From contig JANZKD010000038.1 of the NCBI GenBank assembly GCA_025061245.1, positions 1 to 13,306 of the forward strand: a stretch of DNA of 13,306 nucleotides. The letters are read 5' to 3'. Made by a program: the position numbers and the translations under genes. This stretch comes from Candidatus Culexmicrobium profundum. GTDB lineage: Archaea > Thermoproteota > Methanomethylicia > Culexarchaeales > Culexmicrobiaceae. Positions 7,281 through 13,306 of the stretch are shown here, in pieces (the first letter of the stretch is position 1; every line of letters begins with the position of its first letter). The notes under the pieces were generated by a model. The model saw only the letters and a program-made list of their open reading frames with translations. It did no database searches and had not been told where the DNA came from.

Positions 7281-7631
7281 CTAACTAACAGTTCTTCTTT
7301 TACGTGACTTAGTACCTGAAACTTCAGATGTACCAGTTAATTGTTCGATTTTACCATATCTACCAATATTTAATCTGGGTTCTCCTCTGAATGACGTGAC
7401 ATAGCCATTTCTTATTCGTACAGTATCACCTTGCTTAACTAAATTAATGTCATCACCCCATAAAGTGAGTATTATTGATCCAGTGTCATCAGATACTTCA
7501 AATTCAGCTAAAGTGACTCTCCTCCCATCTCTGGTTATAACAGTTCTCGGCTGAAAAGCTTTCATTACTGTTACTTCGACATTCACTCTACTCATACCAG
7601 GCCTTAAATCTCTAACATTTACCACAGACAT
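7281..7631 (-). CDS. ssb: Single-stranded DNA-binding protein, single OB fold (crenarchaeal SSB/RPA type)
   Basis: This is an OB-fold protein of 116 aa that coats ssDNA in replication, repair and transcription. The opening VNVRDLRPGMSRVNVEVTV, the beta-strand segment DDTGSIILTLWGDD, the linker KQGDTVRIRNGYVTSFRGEPRLNIGR and the basic tail KSRKRR match the single-OB SSB known from Sulfolobus-type archaea. The aromatic-poor but W-containing sheet (LTLWG) fits ssDNA stacking. A GTG at 7637 is in frame, but ATG 7629-7631 is preferred. AAGGTG lies three bases before this ATG, and the family normally begins two to five residues before VxxLxPG. It is the first gene of a unit with the PqqD-like gene. 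A palindrome and putative promoter lie directly upstream. Confidence 0.9.
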   Translation of the reverse strand: MSVVNVRDLRPGMSRVNVEVTVMKAFQPRTVITRDGRRVTLAEFEVSDDTGSIILTLWGDDINLVKQGDTVRIRNGYVTSFRGEPRLNIGRYGKIEQLTGTSEVSGTKSRKRRTVS

Positions 7632-7648
7632 GCACACCTTATATTTGT

Positions 7649-7680
7649 TGAAAGCTACAAAGATAGCTTTGTAGCTTTCA
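7649..7680. promoter_or_regulatory. Perfect 14-bp-arm inverted repeat upstream of SSB
   Basis: TGAAAGCTACAAAG (7649-7662) and CTTTGTAGCTTTCA (7667-7680) are exact reverse complements separated by ATAG. The right arm starts at about the predicted SSB transcription start and the left arm ends 17 bases before the SSB ATG. It could be a repressor operator or a transcribed leader hairpin with a four-base loop. No T-run follows in either direction, so it is not a terminator. Confidence 0.75.
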
Positions 7681-7703
7681 GTAGCTGGACTATCAGTATA
7701 CTA

Positions 7704-7711
7704 TTATTTAA
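7704..7711 (-). promoter_or_regulatory. Putative TATA box of the SSB unit
   Basis: TTAAATAA on the minus strand is centred near 7708. It puts transcription start near 7683, at the outer edge of the palindrome. The bases just upstream (AAAACAC) are BRE-like but not strong. Confidence 0.45.
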
Positions 7712-7714
7712 GTG

Positions 7715-7728
7715 TTTTGCAACTTTCA
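7715..7728. promoter_or_regulatory. Third copy of the SSB palindrome half-site
   Basis: TTTTGCAACTTTCA matches the right palindrome arm CTTTGTAGCTTTCA at 11 of 14 positions, with identical orientation and an identical CTTTCA end. It lies on the far side of the putative TATA box from the palindrome, so the TATA is flanked by related sites. That is the layout expected for a repressor or activator binding region. Confidence 0.45.
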
Positions 7729-7860
7729 ACATCATTACACTACATCTTAGTTATATCGAAAATAAAACAAGAAGTATGATACAGTACTTAACTTGAGGCT
7801 AAAGCATAGAGAAACAAAGTTCACCTGTAATTTTACCATAACAAAATTAGATAAAAATAC

Positions 7861-7875
7861 CGAAAAGTTTATATA
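7861..7875 (+). promoter_or_regulatory. TFB promoter (BRE + TATA)
   Basis: CGAAAAG (BRE-like, 7861-7867) directly precedes TTTATATA (7868-7875), a near-consensus archaeal promoter. Transcription start is expected near 7897, leaving an unusually long leader of about 95 bases before the GTG start of TFB. Confidence 0.75.
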
Positions 7876-7922
7876 CTAGGTTATAAGGAAGTCGTTATTT
7901 GCCGAATGACGTGTCATATAAC

Positions 7923-7951
7923 GGGATTATAACATGTCCGATTATAATTCC
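7923..7951 (+). promoter_or_regulatory. Hairpin in the TFB mRNA leader
   Basis: GGGATTATAA (7923-7932) can pair with TTATAATTCC (7942-7951) over ten continuous base pairs, including one G-U, around a nine-base loop CATGTCCGA. GATTATAA also occurs as a direct repeat (7925 and 7940). The stem lies about 25-55 bases into the predicted leader and 40 bases upstream of the start codon, so it may be an RNA structure or a DNA binding site. Confidence 0.5.
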
Positions 7952-7991
7952 TGACGGCTTCTCATACTCACGTATATGGGGGTGATTAAAC

Positions 7992-8957
7992 GTGATTGCG
8001 AACTCAAGTGAAGCTCATGAAAAGAAAGAAGTTAAGTTAATTCCTTCAACTATTGATAAATGTCCTGAATGTGGTAGTACACGTCTTATTAAAAATTTTG
8101 AACGTGGAGAAATTGTTTGTGCTGATTGCGGTTTAGTTATTACTGAAAAACTTATTGATATGGGTCCGGAATGGAGAGCATTTACACCAGAAGAGAAACA
8201 AAAAAGAAGTAGAGTTGGATCACCCATTACATTAACAGTACATGACAAGGGACTATCCACCGTGATAGACTGGAGAGATAAAGATGCATTTGGAAAGAAG
8301 TTAGAGCCAAAGAGAAGAATTGAAGTTATTAGATGGAGAAAATGGCAGATTAGAACTAGAGTTCACAGCTCATTAGATAGAAACCTAGCCCAAGCAATGA
8401 GCGAACTCGACAGAATAAGCTCACAACTAGGCTTACCTAAGGGAATTAAAGAGGAAGCAGCAGTAATTTATAGAAGAGCAGTAGAAAAAGGCTTAGTAAG
8501 AGGAAGAAGCATTGAAGCAGTAATGGCTGCATCCATATATGCTGCATGCAGAATTAGAGGAATACCAAGGACACTAGATGAAATAGCAAAATTCACCAGA
8601 GCTGGAAGAAAAGATGTTGCCAGATGCTATAGGCTATTATTAAGAGAAGTTAATGTGAAGGTTCCTCTCTCAGATCCAGAGGCATTCATACCCAGAATTG
8701 CAAGCGATTTAGATTTAAGTGGAACCGTGCAGAGAAGAGCAGCTGACATTGTAAGAATGGCTAAGGCAATGGGCATAACTGCAGGTAAAGACCCGGCTGG
8801 TCTAGCAGCTGCAGCAATATATATTGCATCACTACTTGAAAATGAAAGAAGAACACAAAAAGAAATTGCACATGCAGCTAGAGTAACTGAGGTCACTGTA
8901 CGTAACAGATATAAAGAGCTGGTAAAGAAGCTTAAGATTGAGCTGCCGCCTCAGTAG
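7992..8957 (+). CDS. tfb: Transcription initiation factor B (TFB, TFIIB homologue)
   Basis: This general archaeal transcription factor binds the TBP-TATA complex and BRE and recruits RNA polymerase. The protein is 321 aa, near the usual length. The N-terminal zinc ribbon has C24-x2-C27 and C43-x2-C46. The B-reader/linker region contains the expected GPEWRAFTPEEKQKRSRVG. Two cyclin-like repeats follow at roughly residues 120-215 and 220-315. The second contains the DNA-recognition helix region around VTEVTVRNRYKEL. The start is GTG 7992, supported by a strong SD (GGGGGTGAT, about 7978-7986). It has its own strong promoter and a long structured leader. Its last 26 bases overlap the 3' end of the convergent FrhB-like gene. 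Confidence 0.97.
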   Translation: MIANSSEAHEKKEVKLIPSTIDKCPECGSTRLIKNFERGEIVCADCGLVITEKLIDMGPEWRAFTPEEKQKRSRVGSPITLTVHDKGLSTVIDWRDKDAFGKKLEPKRRIEVIRWRKWQIRTRVHSSLDRNLAQAMSELDRISSQLGLPKGIKEEAAVIYRRAVEKGLVRGRSIEAVMAASIYAACRIRGIPRTLDEIAKFTRAGRKDVARCYRLLLREVNVKVPLSDPEAFIPRIASDLDLSGTVQRRAADIVRMAKAMGITAGKDPAGLAAAAIYIASLLENERRTQKEIAHAARVTEVTVRNRYKELVKKLKIELPPQ

Positions 8958-9987
8958 CACTCTTCATCTTCATCTTAGCTAATTTAGCAGTAATTTTTAG
9001 ATCTTTAACTGACATCTTCTTGACATCTAAATAACCTGAATTCACTGCATCATTAAACAATTTTTCACCAACATCAGTTCTAATTATAACGGTAGTCCAC
9101 CCTGGAGGAGAGTCAACGCCGCCAACAGAAATGTCAGCGAATCTTGCAGAAAAGTCGTCACATAACTTACAGCCTTTTCTACCATATGCTTTAACCTCCT
9201 TCACTGGCACACTAAGAAGAATGTCGCTATTCGATTTAACTATAAACTTCCCTTTTGCAATTTCAAACTTTGTAACTTTAGATAAATCAATACCTTTCCC
9301 AAGCAAATACTCATTAATTAACCCTTGGTAGAAGAAACTTTCTGAACAGAATAAGCCGATAGCAAATTTCACCTTCGAACCATATTTAGTATATCCATAG
9401 TTGGAAAACTGCATTTTCCTTATAGCTCTAATTTGACAACCAACCCCTACAACAGCTATATTTTCAGCGTAATATTCTTCAACAGCTGAAGCTAAGGCTG
9501 TTAAGGTTGGACTAGAAACATACTTGGAAGAAGCTGCCTTCAATAAATCACTCTTATTAAATGCAACCATAGGCTTAGGCTTCCATTTATCCTTCTCTTC
9601 CACTCCGGTCACAACAGCACAATCCACAAGTTTATTGTCCAAAGCATATTTTAGGAGAGCAGTTGTAGCACCACCATCCTGTGCAACTATCATAATGTCT
9701 TCATCAGTTGCTCTTGCTGCGTAAACAGCTTTAACATGACCTAAAGGATCAGTAGCTTCGCCGCCAAATAGTTTTTGCTCAACAATACTCCAATCAAAAG
9801 GGGTTTTAGGGCATTGATTATAGCAGTAGCCGCATGCAACGCATCTTCCCACTAATGCGGGATACTCATTCTTTATGCTAATAGCTACAACTGGACATGA
9901 CGCAATACATGCACCACAAAACGTACAAATTTCACGTCGAATTACCTCTACAAATAGATGACCCCAGATCTTAACCCTCGCAGACAA
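8932..9987 (-). CDS. FrhB/FpoF-type F420 or ferredoxin-linked iron-sulfur flavoprotein
   Basis: The 351-aa protein has an N-terminal 2x[4Fe-4S] ferredoxin domain (C21, C24, C27, C31; C49, C52, C55, C59). An FrhB/FdhB-type domain follows, marked by an early QDGGATTALLKYAL segment, VGVGCQIRAIRK, GLFCSESF and GRKGCKLCDDFSARFADISVGG. Relatives are the beta subunit of F420-reducing hydrogenase and the FpoF/FqoF electron-input subunit, which hold FAD and oxidise or reduce coenzyme F420. No hydrogenase or Fpo genes are nearby, so it probably works as a stand-alone ferredoxin:F420-type oxidoreductase; this is inference. The start is a TTG (9985-9987), chosen because GGTGATC precedes it by about four bases and no in-frame ATG fits the ferredoxin domain. 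It is convergent with, and overlaps, TFB. Confidence 0.88.
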   Translation of the reverse strand: MSARVKIWGHLFVEVIRREICTFCGACIASCPVVAISIKNEYPALVGRCVACGYCYNQCPKTPFDWSIVEQKLFGGEATDPLGHVKAVYAARATDEDIMIVAQDGGATTALLKYALDNKLVDCAVVTGVEEKDKWKPKPMVAFNKSDLLKAASSKYVSSPTLTALASAVEEYYAENIAVVGVGCQIRAIRKMQFSNYGYTKYGSKVKFAIGLFCSESFFYQGLINEYLLGKGIDLSKVTKFEIAKGKFIVKSNSDILLSVPVKEVKAYGRKGCKLCDDFSARFADISVGGVDSPPGWTTVIIRTDVGEKLFNDAVNSGYLDVKKMSVKDLKITAKLAKMKMKSATEAAAQS

Positions 9988-10024
9988 TTGCGATCACCAT
10001 GCAAATTCAGTTCAATATTAAATC

Positions 10025-10099
10025 CTAATAAGACTTACTCTAAAACAATTAGGAAAACTAATAAGACACTAATACGCAATGTAATAGAACTAATAAAAA
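10025..10099. repeat. Helically spaced CTAATA repeats in a divergent promoter region
   Basis: CTAATA occurs at 10025, 10058, 10069 and 10090, all in the same direction. The first two lie in identical ten-mers, CTAATAAGAC. The spacings of 33, 11 and 21 bases are near multiples of a DNA turn. An inverted copy, TCCTAAT (10023-10029) with ATTAGGA (10048-10054), is also present. The array fills the 130-base gap between the divergent FrhB-like and helical-repeat/HhH genes, where I see no strong TATA box. Confidence 0.5.
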
Positions 10100-10117
10100 T
10101 GAAAATGGAGGAGCTAA

Positions 10118-11893
10118 ATGATAGAAGACTTTGAAACAAGAGCTGCAAGATATGTTATGGAATGGGGGGAATGGATAGAGAAGCTAAGACTATTAGCTGA
10201 ACTAGAAATTGACATAAAAAATCTAGACATCTATATCAAAAAATTATTAGATCTCCAAAACCCCGACGGAGGATTCCCTAAAAAATGGATAAAGGGAAAC
10301 AATTCAAGCATAATAGAAACTGCAACAGCATTAGAGTTACTATCAAAATTAAAAATTAAAAATGAAAACACTCAAAAAGCAATAGAATATCTACTAAGGA
10401 AACAATTAATCAATGGAAGCTGGAGAGAAGAAGAGTACATTAAAGGAAAAACACCTAGAACAAATCTCCTAACAGCCAAAGTAACTAGAGCATTATTAGC
10501 ATATAACATTAAGGGAGAAAAAATTAGAAAGGCAATTGAATTTCTGGTTAGAGGACAACGTGATGATGGATTTTGGCTGACATCACTAAATGAAACAGCA
10601 GAAATAGACCTTGAAGCAACAAATGAAGCAGCATTAACACTACTCGAATTAGAGGACGAATACTTAAATAAAATAGCTAAGCTAGGAATAGATGCCATAT
10701 GGAAATGGTTCATGGAAAAAATAACAGAAGAATGGAGTGAACCACCTAAAGAAGCATTAATCATAACTGAGGCATTGATAAGAGCAGGCTTCGGCGAAGC
10801 AGAAGCAGTCAGAAGAGTACTTCAAAGCTATGTGAAAACAGAAAGATGGAGATTTGGAGACAAAAGAAGCATAAGCACAAAAGAAGCCATAAAAGTACTA
10901 GAAGAATTATTATTAGCCAATGCCATTGATAAAGAGAAGATTAGAAGAGAAATAGAAAGACTGATATTTATTAAGAGCAAGCTAAAAGAATTGATAGAAA
11001 ACTATGAAAACGACGTTAGAAACTACTTCCTAATTAGATTTGAAGAAATAGGGATTAAACCTAAAGATCCCCAAGAGAAGATACTCTTAGGATGCTTCCT
11101 CTACTCAATGATGGATCAATTCTTCTGGACATCAGAAGACTTTGACCCACAAGTAGAATACAGAGGAATCGTAGGGTTAATAGGAGGAGTACATGAAATA
11201 AGCAAATATAAAGAATTTGAAAATGTTAGAGAAGCATTCTTCAGAAGTAGAGCGCTAAGAGGCATTGCTAGAAGAAGAAAAATTGAAGTTGCAAGGGGAA
11301 TATCATTATTCGCCGAATTTCTCCTAAAGTATGGTCCATTTAAAAGCTTCAATGACTTCGCCATAAAACTCAGAGCATACATATTATTTGAAGTAGCCCC
11401 AAAAATCTCAGGATGGGATACATCATATAATCTAGGAAAACTATTAAGACTATTCGCTAAAGCAGAAAATAGCACTGACAAATTAATGGAATCAGTTATT
11501 TTATCCTTAGAATGTTTACCCGCAGTGGGAACAAAAATAGCCACACTATTCCCATACCATGCCTTCTGGATCTTTGAAATATGGCCCGAAGTGAAGAAAT
11601 ATGTTAAATGCCCAATAGACTGGAATATTGTTAAACCATATGGAATGCTTGAATTAAGCTGCATGACTTTAAAGGAGCTTAGAAGAGACCCTAAAAGAGC
11701 ATCAAGTGCCATTTACAAGTTAGCTGAAGAACTATTCCCAAATGATCCCGCAAAGATTTCATTTCTATGGATAGTTGGACATGAATGGTGCACTAAACCA
11801 TATAGATGCTATGGATTAGCAGGTAAAAAATGTTGGATATTTGAAATCTGTACGAGAGGAAGGGGATATGAGAGAAAGAAAAATTTGGAATGA
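10118..11893 (+). CDS. QW-like helical-repeat domain fused to a divergent HhH-GPD DNA-glycosylase-like domain
   Basis: I do not recognise this 591-aa protein as a named family. Residues 1-260 contain QW-like helical repeats: Q47..W57 (QNPDGGFPKKW), Q96..W102 (QLINGSW) and Q147..W153 (QRDDGFW), spaced 49-51 residues as in prenyltransferase/terpenoid-cyclase toroids. No cyclase DxDD motif is seen. Residues from about 290 resemble HhH-GPD glycosylases. LPAVGTK (467-473) matches the hairpin LPGVGxK with its catalytic-type lysine at 473. Asp501 in CPIDW fits the VDTH aspartate. C558-x5-C564-x7-C572-x5-C578 lies where endonuclease III has its [4Fe-4S] cluster, but with altered spacing. The C-terminal half is paralogous to the next gene (shared FxYSxxDxxxW, LFPxDPxK, CW). 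Start ATG 10118 has the SD GGAGGAG. Function in DNA repair or recognition is inference. Confidence 0.6.
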   Translation: MIEDFETRAARYVMEWGEWIEKLRLLAELEIDIKNLDIYIKKLLDLQNPDGGFPKKWIKGNNSSIIETATALELLSKLKIKNENTQKAIEYLLRKQLINGSWREEEYIKGKTPRTNLLTAKVTRALLAYNIKGEKIRKAIEFLVRGQRDDGFWLTSLNETAEIDLEATNEAALTLLELEDEYLNKIAKLGIDAIWKWFMEKITEEWSEPPKEALIITEALIRAGFGEAEAVRRVLQSYVKTERWRFGDKRSISTKEAIKVLEELLLANAIDKEKIRREIERLIFIKSKLKELIENYENDVRNYFLIRFEEIGIKPKDPQEKILLGCFLYSMMDQFFWTSEDFDPQVEYRGIVGLIGGVHEISKYKEFENVREAFFRSRALRGIARRRKIEVARGISLFAEFLLKYGPFKSFNDFAIKLRAYILFEVAPKISGWDTSYNLGKLLRLFAKAENSTDKLMESVILSLECLPAVGTKIATLFPYHAFWIFEIWPEVKKYVKCPIDWNIVKPYGMLELSCMTLKELRRDPKRASSAIYKLAEELFPNDPAKISFLWIVGHEWCTKPYRCYGLAGKKCWIFEICTRGRGYERKKNLE

Positions 11894-12809
11894 ATATTTA
11901 ACAAAATTTACTGCAAGACTAGAAGGAGGATACTTAGAGAACCTTAAAGAAGTTATTAGAAGGAAAGAGAGAATAGTCATTAAACATCATACTATGCGGT
12001 TAAAAAAAGCAGGAATTATTAAAATTAGTAAAAAGACACTAATAGATACTTTCACTTATAGCATCTTCGACTTATACTACTGGAAACTCCATAAGAAAGG
12101 AACAACACCAGCAGAGGAACTAAAGAGATTCAAGAAAACAATAAACACACTAGACAAATATTTAGATGAAGACCTCATATACTACACACTTAAAGATGAA
12201 TGCAAACATATAGGCAAACTAACTAGAAAAAACATTGAAAAGATCATCTCAACCTTAAGGTATATGGCTGAGTCAATAGAAAGAGTCCATAAGCGTAGCT
12301 TAATTGAATTCTCTAAAATTCTTAGAAACCATGTAATGTTCAATGTATCCAAAGAATTACCAGAATCAATATTCTCACGGAAAGCAAGATACTTCGGACT
12401 ATTAACATCCAATATAGTTGATGATAAATCATCAGCACTTGAAGCCATTAGACTATCAATAGCATGTCTACCAGAAGGACATCCATACACTGCAGATCTA
12501 TTCCTATATCTAACGAGTAAGATACTTAGAATATGGAATGGAACAATTAAGAGCCAATTACATGCCCCCATAGACTCAGGAATATCTGAAGTGATTTTAA
12601 GCCTAGGCCTAACAGACAAAAAACTGAAGAACTTAATATACTTATCATTACACTACGAAGTATTTCAAACAATTTCACAAACATTATTTCCAGAAGACCC
12701 ATCAAAAATGATTGTATTAAGAGCAGTAGCAGAACGTTGGTGTTATGATAGGGACTGGAAGCTATGCAAGAATTGCTGGCTAAATGAAAATTGCCCTAAA
12801 GAATACTAG
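11868..12809 (+). CDS. Divergent HhH-GPD-like FeS protein, paralogue of the preceding gene's C-terminal half
   Basis: The 313-aa protein aligns with residues of about 290-580 of the upstream protein: FTYSIFDLYYW (63-73 region), an LSIACLP segment, PIDSGI (234-239) and LFPEDPSK (273-280). It ends with C292-x7-C300-x2-C303-x5-C309, very close to the endonuclease III [4Fe-4S] pattern C-x6-C-x2-C-x5-C. The hairpin is LPEGHPYTA (201-209), where the lysine position of LPGVGRKTA is Tyr207. Asp236 remains at the expected catalytic-aspartate position. So it may be a lysine-less glycosylase, or an inactive DNA-binding partner. A TTG at 11841 is open, but ATG 11868 is preferred because GAGGAAGGGG lies at 11856-11865. 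It overlaps the upstream gene by 26 bases, so the two are translationally linked. It ends four bases from the convergent mutase gene. Confidence 0.6.
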   Translation: MRERKIWNEYLTKFTARLEGGYLENLKEVIRRKERIVIKHHTMRLKKAGIIKISKKTLIDTFTYSIFDLYYWKLHKKGTTPAEELKRFKKTINTLDKYLDEDLIYYTLKDECKHIGKLTRKNIEKIISTLRYMAESIERVHKRSLIEFSKILRNHVMFNVSKELPESIFSRKARYFGLLTSNIVDDKSSALEAIRLSIACLPEGHPYTADLFLYLTSKILRIWNGTIKSQLHAPIDSGISEVILSLGLTDKKLKNLIYLSLHYEVFQTISQTLFPEDPSKMIVLRAVAERWCYDRDWKLCKNCWLNENCPKEY

Positions 12810-12813
12810 CAAA

Positions 12814-13306
12814 TTATTCTCCAAACTTCTTACTCCTCAAAGAGTAATTTAATAGCAGAGGCATTAGATCAACGCCTTTAATTCGCCCAATACCACCTTT
12901 CAAAACACTTCTTTCATTAAATTCTTTAACATCATCAGGAACAATTGTAGGTGCTGAAATCAATATCGGCGTTGGATCACCAACATGATCACGATAGCTG
13001 AGTGGAGTTACATGATCTGCAGTCACTGAAATGCATAAAGAATCCAAGTCAATATGATTAAGAATGATGCCAACCATTTCATCAATACGTTCAATCATCC
13101 TTACCTTTTCCTTCACTAAGCCATCATGACTCGCTACATCAGTCCCCTTAACATTAATTACAATGAAATCAACTTCATTGATAACGCTAATTGCAGCTTT
13201 AGCCTTAGCCTTTAAATCCGAATTCAAACCTCCCGTAGCACCCTTAACATTGAGCACAGTGAAACCTAGCGCTTTGCAGATCCCCTTAATTAAAGGTACT
13301 CCAGCA
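12814..13306 (-). CDS. apgM: 2,3-bisphosphoglycerate-independent phosphoglycerate mutase, archaeal type, 5'-truncated
   Basis: This is the C-terminal part (about 164 residues) of the archaeal cofactor-independent phosphoglycerate mutase, which interconverts 3- and 2-phosphoglycerate in glycolysis and gluconeogenesis. The visible frame continues without a stop to the window edge: AGVPLIKGICKALGF then VLNVKGATGGLNSDL, where GATGG is a family landmark. Metal-binding and catalytic residues typical of the alkaline-phosphatase superfamily follow: D and H in TDVASHDG, DH in VTADHVTP, and H in RDHVGDPTPILI. The GTG at 13257 is not the true start, since homology continues upstream of it. The gene is convergent with the HhH-like pair, with four bases between the stops. 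Confidence 0.92.
   Translation of the reverse strand, partial: AGVPLIKGICKALGFTVLNVKGATGGLNSDLKAKAKAAISVINEVDFIVINVKGTDVASHDGLVKEKVRMIERIDEMVGIILNHIDLDSLCISVTADHVTPLSYRDHVGDPTPILISAPTIVPDDVKEFNERSVLKGGIGRIKGVDLMPLLLNYSLRSKKFGE

Larger units (their letters stand above)
7632..7991. other. Divergent control region between SSB (left) and TFB (right)
   Basis: This 360-base gap has no convincing open reading frame. From left to right it holds a perfect palindrome and putative TATA box for the leftward SSB unit, then about 130 bases of featureless AT-rich DNA (7730-7860), then a strong TFB promoter and a 95-base TFB leader with a hairpin. The separate elements are listed individually. Confidence 0.7.

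Noticed and set aside
7649..7680. Palindrome as an intrinsic terminator
   Set aside because: No T-run follows either arm, and it lies at the 5' end of the SSB gene instead of a 3' end.
10025..10099. CTAATA repeats as a CRISPR array
   Set aside because: Repeats are only 6-10 bases, the spacing is 11-33 bases, and no cas genes are present.
11116..11712. Minus-strand open frame of 198 codons
   Set aside because: It is antisense to the conserved HhH-like half of the 591-aa gene and shows no SD or recognisable domain.
10118..11893. Squalene/terpenoid cyclase
   Set aside because: Only QW-like repeats are present; the DxDD motif is missing and the C-terminal half has a hairpin and cysteine cluster foreign to cyclases.

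Overview
This is an AT-rich stretch of an archaeal chromosome. The archaeal markers are a transcription factor B gene, a crenarchaeal-type single-OB-fold SSB, an archaeal-type phosphoglycerate mutase, BRE/TATA promoters, and a tRNA-Gln with an A1-U72 pair and an encoded CCA. The gene set fits the Thermoproteota (TACK) side of the Archaea. The contrast between the AT-rich coding DNA and the very GC-rich tRNA stems suggests growth at raised temperature. Both lineage and temperature are inferences; I cannot place the genus.

Layout. 1-3274 (+): a molybdenum-hydroxylase operon, made of the 3' part of the large Mo-cofactor subunit, a MoaD/ThiS-type sulfur carrier, the FAD subunit and the 2x[2Fe-2S] subunit, packed with overlaps or gaps of a few bases. 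3341-4669 (+): a class III PLP aminotransferase with an inserted four-cysteine motif. 4677-5561 (-): a PqqB-like metallo-beta-lactamase-fold protein. 5606-6619 (-): an unrecognised all-helical, probably alpha/alpha-toroid protein. 6801-6876 (-): tRNA-Gln(CTG). 6945-7631 (-): a two-gene unit with an SSB followed by a PqqD-like winged-helix protein. 7632-7991: a divergent control region with a 14-bp-arm perfect palindrome, a third related half-site, and a TFB promoter whose leader carries a 10-bp hairpin. 7992-8957 (+): TFB. 8932-9987 (-): a stand-alone FrhB/FpoF-type iron-sulfur flavoprotein whose 3' end overlaps TFB tail to tail. 10118-12809 (+): two paralogous genes I read as very divergent helix-hairpin-helix/GPD DNA-glycosylase-like proteins with C-terminal cysteine clusters; the first carries an N-terminal array of QW-like helical repeats. 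12814-13306 (-): the 3' end of 2,3-bisphosphoglycerate-independent phosphoglycerate mutase, running off the window.

How it works together. The Mo-hydroxylase operon should make a three-subunit enzyme that hydroxylates an aldehyde or N-heterocycle. The MoaD-like protein suggests dedicated sulfur supply for the cofactor. The SSB/TFB pair is an information-processing neighbourhood. The best candidate for something undescribed is the tandem gene pair at 10118-12809. Its ends share motifs with endonuclease III/OGG1-type glycosylases, yet one copy has a glycosylase-type lysine and a changed cysteine pattern while the other lacks the lysine and keeps a near-canonical cysteine pattern.
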